The notes beneath the pieces were generated by a model. The model saw only the letters and a list, made by a program, of their open reading frames with translations. It did not search any database and had not been told where the DNA came from. A program made the position numbers and the translations under genes. Shown here piece by piece: positions 1-9,620 of a stretch of DNA of 64,000 nucleotides. The stretch comes from Gemmatimonadetes bacterium 2013_60CM_65_52 (GTDB taxonomy: Bacteria; Gemmatimonadota; Gemmatimonadetes; Gemmatimonadales; Gemmatimonadaceae). The stretch's first letter is position 1. Every line of letters begins with the position of its first letter. The DNA lies in NCBI GenBank assembly GCA_002215645.1, contig NGFI01000002.1:389406-453405 (forward strand), read 5' to 3'.

Positions 1-795
1 CCAATGCGCGACGGCGACGCGGTCATCTGCTTCAACTATCGCTCCGACCGTATGCGCCAGATCGTGCGCTCGCTCACGCAGCCGGACTTCAACGATTTCG
101 ACGTCTCGACGCGGCCCGCGCTGCACGTCGTCACCATGACGGTGTACGACCAGACCTTCAACGTGCAGGTCGCGTTCCCGCCACAATCGATGGCGAACAT
201 CGTCGGTCAGGTGGTCTCGGGCGCCGGCTTCGCGATGTTACGGACCGCGGAAACCGAGAAGTACGCCCATGTGACTTACTTCTTCAACGGGGGCATCGAG
301 ACGCCGTTTCCGCACGAGGATCGGCGGCTGGTGCCCAGCCAGAAAGTGGCGACGTACGATCTCGCGCCGGAGATGAGCGCGTACGGCGTCACGGATGTCC
401 TCTGCGACGCCATCGTCGAGCGGGAGCACGACTTCATTCTCTGCAATTACGCCAATGGCGACATGGTGGGACACACGGGCTCCATCCCCGCGACACTCAA
501 GGCCGTCGAGACGGTCGACGAGTGCCTCACGCGGGTCGTCGCAGCGGCTGGTGCTGTGGGGGCGCGGTTGCTCGTCACCGCGGATCACGGCAACTGCGAG
601 ATGATGATCGATCCCGCCACCGGCGGTCCGCACACCGCCCATACCACCAACCCGGTACCTTTCGTCGTCGTGGATGATGCCGGCCGCGCGCTGCGCGGTG
701 GCGGCGCCCTGTGCGACGTCGGTCCGACCATTCTCGCGCTGCTCGGCCTCGAGCAGCCATCCGAAATGACGGGACGCGACCTGCGGCTCGTCTGA
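1..795 (+). CDS. gpmI: 2,3-bisphosphoglycerate-independent phosphoglycerate mutase (C-terminal part)
   Basis: Interconverts 3- and 2-phosphoglycerate in glycolysis using two metal ions (Mn) and a phosphoserine intermediate. Only the last 264 residues are in the window; the 5' part with the catalytic serine lies upstream. Alkaline-phosphatase-superfamily metal-site motifs are visible: NYANGDMVGHTG near residue 150, TADHGNCEMM near 195 and HTAHTTNPVPF near 213. The frame is open from base 1, so the methionine at base 4 is internal. A short gap separates it from the following barrel-protein gene, which need not be functionally related. Confidence 0.95.
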   Translation, partial: PMRDGDAVICFNYRSDRMRQIVRSLTQPDFNDFDVSTRPALHVVTMTVYDQTFNVQVAFPPQSMANIVGQVVSGAGFAMLRTAETEKYAHVTYFFNGGIETPFPHEDRRLVPSQKVATYDLAPEMSAYGVTDVLCDAIVEREHDFILCNYANGDMVGHTGSIPATLKAVETVDECLTRVVAAAGAVGARLLVTADHGNCEMMIDPATGGPHTAHTTNPVPFVVVDDAGRALRGGGALCDVGPTILALLGLEQPSEMTGRDLRLV

Positions 796-816
796 CGCGC
801 AACCTCGAGTGATTGA

Positions 817-1509
817 ATGATTGAACGTGTGGTGGGGGCATTCCTCTGCGCGGTGGTGCTCGTGCAGCCGGCGCTGGCGCAGGTCGGCCACGAGCCGGAG
901 CGCAGCCCGTACAGGGACCTCGAATACAGCCAGGAGCTCACGCTGTTGAGCGGCTGGATGAAGGCGCGGCACGATCCCGCGGGCATCGCGCCGAACGGCT
1001 TTGCCATGCTCGGAGCGCGTTATGAATGGACGCTCACGGGCCCGCTCGCGCTCAGCGCGGACGTCCTCGGCGGGTCCACGCATCGCGACGTCATCGATCC
1101 CCTCAGGCCAGCCGCGACACGCCACATCGGCACGCAGAGCTCCAAGGAGTTTGCCGCGGATCTTGCCCTGGTGATGAACCTGACGGGCGCACGAAGCTGG
1201 CACGGTATGGTGCCGCAGGTGCGGACGGGGCTCGGCGTGGTGCATAATGGCGCCAGCGACGACTCCACGGGCTTCGCGTTCGGCACCCCCTTTGCATTCT
1301 CTTTCGGCGGCGGCGTGAAGTACGTGCCGAATGGACGCGTGCAGTTGCGCGTGGACCTGACGGACCGGCTGTTCAAGTTGAACTACGCCGATGCGTACTA
1401 TCGGGCCGCCTCCGACAACACGTCGGTACTGAGCAGCTCAACCGCGCGATCGTTTTATACGCATCACACCGCACTCACGGTGGGCCTGTCGTATCTCTTC
1501 GCGCGCTGA
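817..1509 (+). CDS. Secreted outer-membrane beta-barrel-like protein
   Basis: A 230-residue protein with an N-terminal signal peptide (hydrophobic stretch ending near ALAQ, residues 16-21). The rest alternates short amphipathic strands with glycine-rich turns and ends in an aromatic-rich strand (LTVGLSYLF), the pattern of a small OmpA/OmpW-type barrel. No catalytic motif is visible. It starts 21 bases after gpmI on the same strand and may be co-transcribed. Assignment to the outer membrane is inferred from the pattern, not from a recognised family. Confidence 0.6.
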   Translation: MIERVVGAFLCAVVLVQPALAQVGHEPERSPYRDLEYSQELTLLSGWMKARHDPAGIAPNGFAMLGARYEWTLTGPLALSADVLGGSTHRDVIDPLRPAATRHIGTQSSKEFAADLALVMNLTGARSWHGMVPQVRTGLGVVHNGASDDSTGFAFGTPFAFSFGGGVKYVPNGRVQLRVDLTDRLFKLNYADAYYRAASDNTSVLSSSTARSFYTHHTALTVGLSYLFAR

Positions 1510-1547
1510 CCGCCGGTCCGACGCTCACTCGAGCAGAGGCGGCAATC

Positions 1548-2054
1548 ATGGCGCGCGACTTCGAGAACCTGCACGACAGCGAAGAGCTGGACGATCGTGA
1601 GTTGAGAGATCTGGTGCGCGAACAGCTCGCGCAGCATACGGCGCTGGACGTGGACGACATCACCGTGCTCGCAAAGGACGGCTGCGTCTCGCTCACGGGC
1701 CGAGTGGGCACGGATGGCGAGCGTCGTGTGGCGGAGCACGTGTTGACGGACGTGCTGGGGCTCACGAACTACACCAACGATCTCGTGGTGGACTCGTTGC
1801 GCCGCGCCGAAAGTCCGGAGGCCATCGACGACCATCTCGCGGACGAGGCAGAGCGCAGTGGCACGCTGCTCGGGGACGTTCCGGTGCCACTGAGCCCCGA
1901 AGCGGAGCATCTCGCCGACGAGAAGGAAGACGACCTGGCCGGCACCACCGACTATACGGTGGTCATGGAGAGCGGACGAACGTGGAATCCCCCGGACTCT
2001 CCCACGCCCGAGGGGATGGACGCGTCGCGCGGCGAGCTGGGCGAAGCGCACTGA
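1548..2054 (+). CDS. BON-domain protein
   Basis: 168 residues, cytoplasmic by sequence because no signal peptide is seen. Residues about 18-82 form a BON domain: a predicted helix, then VLAKDGCVSLTGRV, a helix (ERRVAEHVLTDVLGL) and a final strand (NDLVVD). BON domains bind lipids or membranes and occur in OsmY-like stress proteins. The second half is acidic and probably disordered, ending in a Pro/Glu-rich tail. It stands alone, and its role cannot be deduced beyond the domain. Confidence 0.75.
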   Translation: MARDFENLHDSEELDDRELRDLVREQLAQHTALDVDDITVLAKDGCVSLTGRVGTDGERRVAEHVLTDVLGLTNYTNDLVVDSLRRAESPEAIDDHLADEAERSGTLLGDVPVPLSPEAEHLADEKEDDLAGTTDYTVVMESGRTWNPPDSPTPEGMDASRGELGEAH

Positions 2055-2144
2055 CGTCTCGAAGGAGCTGCGCGGACTCCGCGTCGTCGCGGCGGTCCCT
2101 CAATCCGCTTCACAGGTCCGCGTGGCAAGTCCTATCTTTCGCGA

Positions 2145-2564
2145 ATGCCCACGTCCCTTACCCGTCGCGTCACGTTCGCCGCGGCGCACCGTTATCGCAT
2201 TGCCGAATGGAGTGACGAGCGCAACGCGTCGACGTTCGGCGCCTGCGCGCGGCCGAATTACCATGGTCACAGTTACGTCTGCGACGTCACTGTCACGGGA
2301 GCCGTCGATTCCGTAACCGGGTTTCTCGTTGACCTGGGCCGGCTGGACGCCGTGTTGGAGCGTGAAGTCCGCGATCGTTTCGATCACAGCAATATCAATC
2401 TGGACGTCGCGGAGTTCGCGGACGGCGGGCTCGTGCCCACCGGAGAGAATCTCGCGCGATACATCTTCCGGCGCGTGCAGGCCGCACTGGGCGATCATGT
2501 GCAGGTCGCGCGCGTTACCGTGGCGGAAGATGGAACGCTCAGCGCGACCTTCGAGCCAGACTGA
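2145..2564 (+). CDS. 6-pyruvoyl-tetrahydropterin / 6-carboxytetrahydropterin synthase family protein
   Basis: Converts 7,8-dihydroneopterin triphosphate, either to 6-carboxytetrahydropterin (queuosine and deazapurine pathway) or to 6-pyruvoyl-tetrahydropterin. The 139 residues hold the three zinc histidines (FAAAHR near residue 15, YHGHSY near 40) and the catalytic Cys in GACARPNYHGH. That Cys-to-His spacing is the longer one seen in eukaryote-type PTPS rather than the shorter one of E. coli QueD. DHSNIN near residue 84 carries the conserved Asp-His, and the late PTGEN motif is present. No other queuosine gene is nearby, so the exact pathway is open. Confidence 0.88.
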   Translation: MPTSLTRRVTFAAAHRYRIAEWSDERNASTFGACARPNYHGHSYVCDVTVTGAVDSVTGFLVDLGRLDAVLEREVRDRFDHSNINLDVAEFADGGLVPTGENLARYIFRRVQAALGDHVQVARVTVAEDGTLSATFEPD

Positions 2565-2628
2565 TCCGCCGTGACGTTCCGCATTCTTGGTCGTGCTTTG
2601 GAAGTAGCGGGGCGCGGCGGGAGGCCTG

Positions 2629-3417
2629 TTGCCCCCGCATTTTCCTTCTCCCGTGCCAACTCTCTCCCCCGCCCGACCCGCGTCCGTGCGCAGCACCACG
2701 GCCGAGCAACTTGCACCTGTACTCCGAGTGCATGGTGAGATTGCGCGCGCGTGCATGCCGTCCGTGGACGTCGCTGCGGCCCGTGCGCGCATCGCGGGCG
2801 GGCAGATCGCGTATGATGCGCTGCACGTGATCGCCTCATGTGGTGATCTGCGCCCTGGCCTCGCTCGCGTGCTCGACGCTTTCGAGGTCGCCGGCATCCT
2901 CTCGAACGACGAACGGCGGTCGGTCATTGCGGGTGAGCCCGACGTCGACGACCTCGTCAGCGGCTGGTTTACAGGGGACCGGGTTCCGCGCGCTGGGAAC
3001 CGGCGTCTGGCGCGCCAGGCCGCGATCGTCGTCGCCAATGCGTTGCTGCGCGCCGCCACCGAGCGCGTTGGTGCCCCGTCGACCTGGCGCGGATGGACGC
3101 GTGTCGTCTGTCCTTGCTGCGGCGGCTCGCCCGACATCGCGCTGCTGGAGCGTGGCGGACACCGGACGCTCGTCTGCGCCCGCTGCGACGCGCAGTGGCG
3201 CGCTCCGCGTACCGGCTGCCTCGGTTGCTACCAGGTCGATGCCCCGGTTCTCGCGCGTATCGAGAATCCGGCGCTTGGCTATGATCTCGTGATGTGCAAT
3301 TCCTGCGGCAGGTTTCTCAAGGAGCGGCCTCGCCGCGGATTCGAGTCGCTTCTGGTCGAGCGCGCCATCACGCTCGAGCTCGATCTGGCGGCGGAGCAAC
3401 GGGGCCTGCGCATCTGA
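2629..3417 (+). CDS. FdhE-like formate dehydrogenase accessory protein
   Basis: 262 residues with four rubredoxin-like CxxC knuckles in the C-terminal half (CPCC, CARC, CLGC, CNSC), arranged as in FdhE, a cytoplasmic chaperone needed for assembly or export of formate dehydrogenase. The N-terminal half is helical. TTG at 2629 is chosen as start because GGGAGG lies four bases upstream; a GTG at 2653 is the alternative. It is followed two bases later by mobA, and moeA is close by, which supports a role in maturing a molybdopterin enzyme. No formate dehydrogenase gene is in the window. Confidence 0.8.
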   Translation: MPPHFPSPVPTLSPARPASVRSTTAEQLAPVLRVHGEIARACMPSVDVAAARARIAGGQIAYDALHVIASCGDLRPGLARVLDAFEVAGILSNDERRSVIAGEPDVDDLVSGWFTGDRVPRAGNRRLARQAAIVVANALLRAATERVGAPSTWRGWTRVVCPCCGGSPDIALLERGGHRTLVCARCDAQWRAPRTGCLGCYQVDAPVLARIENPALGYDLVMCNSCGRFLKERPRRGFESLLVERAITLELDLAAEQRGLRI

Positions 3418-3419
3418 CC

Positions 3420-4043
3420 GTGGCCGGCGCGCGCCCGGAGTGCATCGGAGTACTGCTGGCGGGTGGGGAGTCGCGGCGTTTCGGTGGGTTGCCCAAGGGA
3501 CTCGCCATCGTGGACGAGATGCGCATCGCGGATCGCGTGATCGCGGCGTTGCGAGCTGCGAGCGACGACGTCATCATCGTCGCGAACGATCCCGACGCAC
3601 CATCCTGGTTTCCCACGATGCGCGTCGTCGCGGACGCGGTCCCGGGTCTCGGACCCCTTGCCGGCATCGAGACTGCGCTGCGTGCGGCGAATGGCGCTGC
3701 CGTCCTCGTGGTTGCGTGGGACATGCCCTTTGTCCCCGCACCGCTCTTGCGCGGCATGCGCGCCCTCGGCGACACCGGTGCCGAGGCCGTGGCGCCCGTC
3801 CACGACGATCCACCGATGATCGAGTCGCTGTGCGCCTACTATGCGGCGTCCGCTCTTCCTGTGTGCAGCGAGCTGCTCGCCCGTGGAGAGCGCCGTGCCT
3901 GGGCGTTGTTCGCGCAACTTCCGTCCGCGCTCGCCGTGCCCGAGCGCGTACTCGTGGAGCACGGCGTGCCGGAGCGGATCTTCTTCAGCGTCGACGAGCC
4001 GGAGGAGTTGGAGGAGCTGGGCGGCGAGTTGCCTCGACGCTGA
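3420..4043 (+). CDS. mobA: Molybdenum cofactor guanylyltransferase
   Basis: Adds GMP to molybdopterin to make the bis-MGD precursor used by enzymes such as formate dehydrogenase. The GTG at 3420 lies two bases after the FdhE-like stop and leads straight into the nucleotide-binding signature LLAGGESRRFGGLPKGL (residues about 11-27). The metal-binding Asp is in WDMPF near residue 101. At 207 residues it has normal family length. The frame stays open upstream of the start, but that stretch is the shadow of the preceding gene. Operon partner of the FdhE-like gene. Confidence 0.9.
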   Translation: MAGARPECIGVLLAGGESRRFGGLPKGLAIVDEMRIADRVIAALRAASDDVIIVANDPDAPSWFPTMRVVADAVPGLGPLAGIETALRAANGAAVLVVAWDMPFVPAPLLRGMRALGDTGAEAVAPVHDDPPMIESLCAYYAASALPVCSELLARGERRAWALFAQLPSALAVPERVLVEHGVPERIFFSVDEPEELEELGGELPRR

Positions 4044-4069
4044 GCGTCACGCCGGTCATCTTTGATGGC

Positions 4070-5575
4070 ATGCGGTCCTCCCGATCCCTGTTGTTTCTCG
4101 CGCTCGCTTCGGCGTGCGCTCATGCCCCGGCTCAGACGGTCACACCCTCGCCGTCAGAGGGCTCCGGACGCGGCGCCCTTCAGCCGTTCGTCGATTCGCT
4201 CATCGACGTTCCGGATTTTCGCAGCGCGCACTGGGGCATTCTCATCGTCGATCCCGCTCGCGGCGAGACGCTGTACGCGCGCAACGCCGACAAGCTGTTC
4301 ATGCCGGCCAGCAACATGAAGCTCGTCACCGCGGCGGTCTCGCTCGCGCAGCTCGGCGGAGACTTCCGCTGGACGACCACGGTGTTCGCACGCGGCGCCG
4401 TTCGCGACGGCGCTCTCATCGGCGACGTGTTGATTCGCGGGAATGGCGACCCGTCCCTCAGTACGCACATGCAACGTGGTGACGCCCTCGTGCCGCTGCG
4501 TGCCCTGGCGGATTCGTTGCGTGCGCGCGGGATCGCACGCATTCGCGGACGAGTGGTCGCCGCGCCCTCGCTCTTCGTCGACGCACCCCTCGGCTATGGG
4601 TGGGCGTGGGACGACCTGGACGAGCCGTATTCCGCCGGCGTGGACGCGTTGTACTTCAACGAGGGCTTCTCGGAGGTCGTCGTGCGCGGTGGTGCGCGCG
4701 CCGGTGATGCGGTCGCCGCTCGCACGCGGCCTGCCGCTTCCTTCCCGTCGCTCATCGTCCGCGCCTACACCGTCCCCGGTGTGCACGCTGGCAGCAGCTC
4801 GGCGGATAGCGCGCGCGCAAAAAGCACGATCACAGTCTCGCAGGACTCATCGCACGCGGGCGTGCTGGTCGCCGGAACGATCGCGGCTGGAGATTCGGTG
4901 ACCGTTGCGATCACCCATCGCGATCAGACCGCAGCGTATCTCGCTGCGCTTCGCGAAGCGCTCGCGTCCGGCGGAATCGCCGTGGACGGCACAGCCAGCG
5001 ACACGAGCGCTCGCGCTGATTCTCTCTTCTCGGTCCGCTCTCCCACGTTACGCGAGACGCTGCCGTTCTTCGAGAAGCCATCGCAGAATCAGATCGGCGA
5101 GCTCCTGCTCAAGACGCTGGCGCTGCAGATCACCGGCGTTGGCCGCGCCGATAGCGGAGTCAAAGTCGTCGGACGGCAACTCGCAGCGTGGGGCGCCGCA
5201 CCGGACGGTTTCGTCATTCGTGACGGAAGCGGCCTGTCGCGGCACGACTATCTGAGTCCGCGTACCATCGTTCGCGTGCTCGACGCCATCACGCATTTTC
5301 AGGATTTCCGCGCGCTCTATGACGCGCTCCCCATTGCCGGAGTCGATGGAACGATTGCATCGCGCATGAAGGGAACGCCCGCGCAGGGCAACCTGCATGC
5401 GAAGACCGGCACCATCGACAAGGCGCGATCGCTGTCCGGGTACGTGAGCACGGCGGACGGCAGGCTCCTGCTCTTCAGCGCGCTGTGCAACAACTTCATG
5501 GTTCCCGCGCGGCGGGTCGATGCCGTCACGGACGCACTGAGTGCGCGTCTCGCGTCGATGCGACTCGCGCCTTGA
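4070..5575 (+). CDS. dacB: D-alanyl-D-alanine carboxypeptidase/endopeptidase (PBP4 family)
   Basis: Periplasmic penicillin-binding protein that trims or cleaves peptidoglycan cross-links. 501 residues, with an N-terminal export signal ending in LASACAHAPAQ; the Cys makes a lipoprotein possible. All three active-site motifs are visible: SNMK (Ser about residue 81), SQN in KPSQNQIGE (about 344) and KTG in HAKTGTI (about 445). The large insertion between the first two motifs is typical of this class. It sits between mobA and moeA in a run of nearly touching genes, although it is unrelated to molybdenum cofactor synthesis. The ATG at 4070 is the only start that begins with the signal peptide. Confidence 0.92.
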   Translation: MRSSRSLLFLALASACAHAPAQTVTPSPSEGSGRGALQPFVDSLIDVPDFRSAHWGILIVDPARGETLYARNADKLFMPASNMKLVTAAVSLAQLGGDFRWTTTVFARGAVRDGALIGDVLIRGNGDPSLSTHMQRGDALVPLRALADSLRARGIARIRGRVVAAPSLFVDAPLGYGWAWDDLDEPYSAGVDALYFNEGFSEVVVRGGARAGDAVAARTRPAASFPSLIVRAYTVPGVHAGSSSADSARAKSTITVSQDSSHAGVLVAGTIAAGDSVTVAITHRDQTAAYLAALREALASGGIAVDGTASDTSARADSLFSVRSPTLRETLPFFEKPSQNQIGELLLKTLALQITGVGRADSGVKVVGRQLAAWGAAPDGFVIRDGSGLSRHDYLSPRTIVRVLDAITHFQDFRALYDALPIAGVDGTIASRMKGTPAQGNLHAKTGTIDKARSLSGYVSTADGRLLLFSALCNNFMVPARRVDAVTDALSARLASMRLAP

Positions 5576-5576
5576 C

Positions 5577-6836
5577 GTGACACTCAGTCGTCTCGACGTC
5601 GCGGACGCGAGTGCCCACATCCTTGCGAACGTCGTAGCGCTGGCCGAAGAGCACGTGCCGCTCGCTGAGGCGCTCGGCCGGGTCCTTGCGCGTGACACCG
5701 GGTCGTCGGTCTCGCTTCCACCGCGAGACAATGCGAGCATGGACGGTTTCGCCGTTCGCGCGGAGGACGTACGTGGCGCGACACGAAATGCACCAGCGCG
5801 TCTCACCGTCATCGAGACGATTGCTGCCGGCGCACGCCCAGCGCGACGCGTGGAACGTGGAGAAGCTGCCCGCATCATGACGGGCGCGTACGTTCCCGAT
5901 GGGGTCGATTCCGTCATTCGTGTCGAGGACACGGACGCGTCGGGAGACGTGGTTCTCGTGCGCGACGAGCGCGACGCCCTTCGCAATATCCGGCGGCGAG
6001 GGGAAGACGTGCAGGCGGGCGCCATCGTCATGCGCGCCGGAACTGCGCTCGCTCCCGCGCACATTGGCGTACTATCCAGCATCGGTCGCGCGACCGTTCC
6101 AGTGCATCGCCGTCCGCGTGTCGCGGTGCTCGCCACGGGAGATGAGCTGGTTCCCGTGACGGACTTCGATGCGGTCGTGGCTGGAGATCGCATCGTCTCG
6201 TCGAACAGTTACTCGCTGGCAGCCGCGGTGCGCGCCGCCGGAGGAGAGCCCGTGGACCTTGGCATCGCACCAGATACGCCCGATGCGCTCGCAGAACACT
6301 TGCGTCGCGCTGAAGGATGTGACCTCGTGCTCACCAGTGGCGGCGTGTCCGTGGGCGACTTCGACTACACGCGCGGCGTCATCGCCCAGCTCGGAGGCAC
6401 GCTGTCGCTGTGGAAAGTGCGAATGCGGCCCGGCGCGCCGCTTGGCTTCGGGACCGTGTTCGGCGCACGCTGGCTCGGCCTTCCTGGCAACCCCGTATCG
6501 GCGCTCGTCACCTTCGAGCTCTTTGGCCGTCCGCTCGTCCGTGCGCTCAGCGGGAATGCGCGGCCGCATCGTCGCACGATTGCCGTGACACTGGCGGAAC
6601 CCATGAAGCTCGCGGTGCCACTCACACATTTTCTTCGCGTGCATCTGGACAGCGGGCATCCCTTTCCACTCGCGCGGCTCACGGGTGCGCAGAGCTCCGG
6701 CATGCTCACATCGATGTCGGCGGCGGATGCACTGCTCGTCGTCCCGCCCGATCCCCTCGAGCTGGACGCAGGAGCAACGCTGCGCGCGCTGCTGCTGGAC
6801 GGCGACCTGGGTGGCAGTGGGCGCTTCCTCTCTTGA
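5577..6836 (+). CDS. moeA: Molybdopterin molybdenumtransferase
   Basis: Inserts molybdate into adenylylated molybdopterin. 419 residues with the family signatures in order: PRDNASMDGFAVR (near 45), LATGDEL (near 186), TSGGVSVGDFD (near 255) and LPGNPVSA (near 302). GTG at 5577 is preferred because it follows the dacB stop by one base and gives the usual N-terminus; an upstream ATG would lie inside dacB. Its stop overlaps the start of the next gene as TTGA. With mobA and the distant mogA/moaB gene it completes much of the late cofactor pathway. Confidence 0.93.
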   Translation: MTLSRLDVADASAHILANVVALAEEHVPLAEALGRVLARDTGSSVSLPPRDNASMDGFAVRAEDVRGATRNAPARLTVIETIAAGARPARRVERGEAARIMTGAYVPDGVDSVIRVEDTDASGDVVLVRDERDALRNIRRRGEDVQAGAIVMRAGTALAPAHIGVLSSIGRATVPVHRRPRVAVLATGDELVPVTDFDAVVAGDRIVSSNSYSLAAAVRAAGGEPVDLGIAPDTPDALAEHLRRAEGCDLVLTSGGVSVGDFDYTRGVIAQLGGTLSLWKVRMRPGAPLGFGTVFGARWLGLPGNPVSALVTFELFGRPLVRALSGNARPHRRTIAVTLAEPMKLAVPLTHFLRVHLDSGHPFPLARLTGAQSSGMLTSMSAADALLVVPPDPLELDAGATLRALLLDGDLGGSGRFLS

Positions 6837-7516
6837 CTGCCTCGTACGACGCGAACGTGGAGCGAGCGGATCTCGTTCGTCGCTTTCGCACGTCGACGCG
6901 AACGATTCGTGTCGCTGAACGGGATGTCACGCTGCTCAGTCCAGCGAATGCGGACGACCTGATCAGCGAAGACGATTATGTGCGCGATGAACGTCTGCCA
7001 TACTGGGCCGACCTCTGGCCATCGTCACTCATACTTGCCAACGAGCTCGCGCTCATGCGACTCGGCGGACAGCGCGTTCTCGAGTTGGGCTGCGGCCTTG
7101 GGGTCGTCGCGCTCGGCGCCACGTTGGCGGGCGCGCACGTGACGGCGACGGACTACTATGAGGACGCACCGCGCTTTGCCCGTCTCAACGTCCACGCGGC
7201 GACCGGTCGGGAGATCACCGCGCGCCACGTGGACTGGAGCGCTCTACCGGAGGACCTCGGCCGGTTCGACGTCGTCGTCGCGTCTGACGTGTTGTACGAG
7301 CATCGGTACGCGACGCTGGTAGCCAACGCCATCGCCGTCACACTCGTGCGCGGCGGGGAAGCGATCGTTGCAGATCCGGGCCGTATCGCGCTTCCCGCAT
7401 TTCTCGAGGAGTGCGGCGAGCGTGGTCTCGTGACTGAGCCTGACGTGCGCACCTACAAGGAAGGCGAGATCACGCAGACGATCACGCTCCACCGGGTGCA
7501 CTGGCGGAGCGAGTAG
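6833..7516 (+). CDS. Class I SAM-dependent methyltransferase, probable ETF-beta lysine methyltransferase family
   Basis: 227 residues. A Rossmann SAM-binding motif (LELGCGLGVVALG, residues about 82-94) is followed by acidic TATDYYE and by the post-II motif SDVLYE, which matches the (D/E)XX(Y/F) signature of the MTF16 lysine methyltransferases such as METTL20/ETFBKMT. The N-terminal PYWADLWPSS stretch is also typical of that group. The TTG start overlaps the moeA stop; GTG at 6857 is an alternative. The gene converges on the etfB-etfA-etfD operon that starts eight bases away, making ETF-beta a plausible substrate. The substrate is inferred, not shown. Confidence 0.75.
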   Translation: MTASYDANVERADLVRRFRTSTRTIRVAERDVTLLSPANADDLISEDDYVRDERLPYWADLWPSSLILANELALMRLGGQRVLELGCGLGVVALGATLAGAHVTATDYYEDAPRFARLNVHAATGREITARHVDWSALPEDLGRFDVVVASDVLYEHRYATLVANAIAVTLVRGGEAIVADPGRIALPAFLEECGERGLVTEPDVRTYKEGEITQTITLHRVHWRSE

Positions 7517-7523
7517 CGCGCCC

Positions 7524-9620
7524 TTACGCGTGCACGCCGTTGGAGACAACCGCCAGCGACGACGCCACGACCTCCGCAATGTCCAGTACGGGCACGTCCG
7601 AGCCAGCCGCTTTGACGCCGTCGGAGATCATCGTCATGCAGAACGGACATGCAACGGCAATCGCATCGGCGCCCGTCGCAAGCAGCTCCTCCGTACGCTC
7701 GACGTTGATCCGCTTTCCTGTGCGCTCTTCCATGAACATGCGACCACCGCCCGCACCGCAGCACAGGCCGCGGTCCTTCGTGCGCGGAGGCTCCACGAGC
7801 GTGACGACGGGAAGCGCCCGCTTGAGCGTCTCGCGCGGTGCATCGTAGACGTCGTTGTATCGGCCCAGATAGCAACTGTCGTGATATGCCATCGTGAGCC
7901 GCTTGCCCTCGGCCGTCGCCAGCGGAATGCTCCCATCTTCCAACAGCCGCTCGATGAACGTCGAGTGGTGGACCACTTCGTAGTTGCCGCCGAGCTGCGG
8001 GAATTCGTTGCCGATCTGGTGGAAGCAGTGCGGACAGTGCGTGACGATCGTGCTCACCTCGTAGCGATCGAGCGTCTCGATCGCGTTCTTCGCCAGCATC
8101 TGGTAGAGGTACTCGTTCCCCATGCGGCGCGCCGGATCGCCGTGACAGCTCTCTTCCTGCCCGAGAATCGCGAAGCGGATTCCGCACGCCTGCATGATGC
8201 GCGCGAACGCCACAGTGATCTTCTTCGCGCGGTCGTCGAACGATCCCATGCAGCCGACCCAGAACAGGAGGTCGGGACGCTCTCCCCGCTCCGCCATCTC
8301 GGACATCGTCGGGATCCGCAGGCCCTCCGCCCATCGTCCGCGATCGCCCGCATCGAACGCCCACGGTGAGGCGTTGCGTTCCAGCGACTCGAACACCGGC
8401 TGCATCTCCGAAGGAAATCTCGACTCCGTGAGCACCAGGTTTCGACGCAGCTGGTTGATGACGTCGAGCTGGTCGATGGACACGGGGCATTCTACCACGC
8501 ACGCGCGACAGCTCGTGCACGCCCACAGCTCCTCGTCCGTGATATACGCTCCGAGGAGCTGGTGCTCGGCGACGTCCCCTCCGATGCTGGCGTATGAATC
8601 GTCGTCGCCGCCATGCAGCAGCGCGGATCGCATGAAGTCCATGCGGTCGCCTGTCACGGCCGGAGCCTTCTCCATCAGGCGCTGCCGAGTGTTGACGACG
8701 ATCTTTCGCGGACTCAGCGGCTTGCCTGTGATGTTGGCCGGGCAGGCCGCCGTGCAGCGGCCGCATTCCGTGCAGGAGTAGCCGTCGAGAAGATTCTTCC
8801 AGGAAAGGTGCTCGACGTCGCTCGCCCCGAATTGCTCGACATCGGCTTCCAGGTCCATCGGGCGCATGGCACCGCGCGTGCCCGGCCCGCTCGTATTCGC
8901 GAAGTAGACGTTGATGAGCGACGTGACGACGTGCAGGTGCTTCGAGTACGGCAGGTAGTTGAGGAACGCGAGGATCAGCAGCGCATGCGTCCACCAGAAG
9001 ATGTGATAGCGCAGCAAGGCGCTCCGCGGCGACATCGTCTGCGTGATCGCCCGGCCGATCATGCGCGAGATGAGCTTTTCGCCACCGAACGCCGAAGGAT
9101 CCGCGGCCAGCAGGAATCCGTTCGTCAGCAGCAGCGTGACCATGAGCCCAGCGATCATGCTGAGGATGATGATCGCATCCGTGTGCTCGAGATCGTCGCC
9201 CTCGAGGCGGCGTGGGTGCAACACCAGCCGCCGATAGAGCGCAACCGCAACGGCCGCGATCACGAGGGCCGCGAAGATGTCCTGCGACGCGGAATACACG
9301 AGATACACCGCGCGCGGCAGGATGAGCTCGAAGGAGAACTCCGGGATCACGCCCGCCATGACGATCTCGATGGTGCCGGCAGTGAGCACCATGAAGCCCC
9401 AGAAGATGAGGGCGTGCATGGGTCCGGCGATCGGATCGCGGAAGATCTTCTTCTGCGCGATGCCGATCTCGAGCACGTTCCTGATTCGTGTCAGCGGGTG
9501 GTCGGTTCTATCCTCGCTGTATCCGAGACGGAGATATCGGACCAGGCGCTGAACGTTCAGCGCGAAAAAGCCCGTTGCGGCAACGAGCACGAAAAGGAAG
9601 ACGACGTTTCCGGCGGTCAT
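7524..9620 (-). CDS. etfD: ETF-linked membrane iron-sulfur oxidoreductase (EtfD/HdrD-like)
   Basis: 698 residues. The first 250 or so carry several membrane helices of the nitrate-reductase gamma type (haem b quinone module). A ferredoxin domain follows with two 4Fe-4S motifs ([12 protein letters not shown] near 282 and [12 protein letters not shown] near 366). Two CCG domains follow, with HCPHC near 530 and [11 protein letters not shown] near 646. This layout matches EtfD, which passes electrons from ETF to menaquinone during acyl-CoA oxidation. Its start overlaps the etfA stop (ATGA), so it is translationally coupled to etfA. Confidence 0.88.
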   Translation of the reverse strand: MTAGNVVFLFVLVAATGFFALNVQRLVRYLRLGYSEDRTDHPLTRIRNVLEIGIAQKKIFRDPIAGPMHALIFWGFMVLTAGTIEIVMAGVIPEFSFELILPRAVYLVYSASQDIFAALVIAAVAVALYRRLVLHPRRLEGDDLEHTDAIIILSMIAGLMVTLLLTNGFLLAADPSAFGGEKLISRMIGRAITQTMSPRSALLRYHIFWWTHALLILAFLNYLPYSKHLHVVTSLINVYFANTSGPGTRGAMRPMDLEADVEQFGASDVEHLSWKNLLDGYSCTECGRCTAACPANITGKPLSPRKIVVNTRQRLMEKAPAVTGDRMDFMRSALLHGGDDDSYASIGGDVAEHQLLGAYITDEELWACTSCRACVVECPVSIDQLDVINQLRRNLVLTESRFPSEMQPVFESLERNASPWAFDAGDRGRWAEGLRIPTMSEMAERGERPDLLFWVGCMGSFDDRAKKITVAFARIMQACGIRFAILGQEESCHGDPARRMGNEYLYQMLAKNAIETLDRYEVSTIVTHCPHCFHQIGNEFPQLGGNYEVVHHSTFIERLLEDGSIPLATAEGKRLTMAYHDSCYLGRYNDVYDAPRETLKRALPVVTLVEPPRTKDRGLCCGAGGGRMFMEERTGKRINVERTEELLATGADAIAVACPFCMTMISDGVKAAGSDVPVLDIAEVVASSLAVVSNGVHA

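Noticed and set aside
3440-5575. Apparent 711-residue fusion ahead of dacB.
   Set aside because: The first 210 residues are the shadow of mobA in another frame; dacB begins at its signal peptide at 4070.
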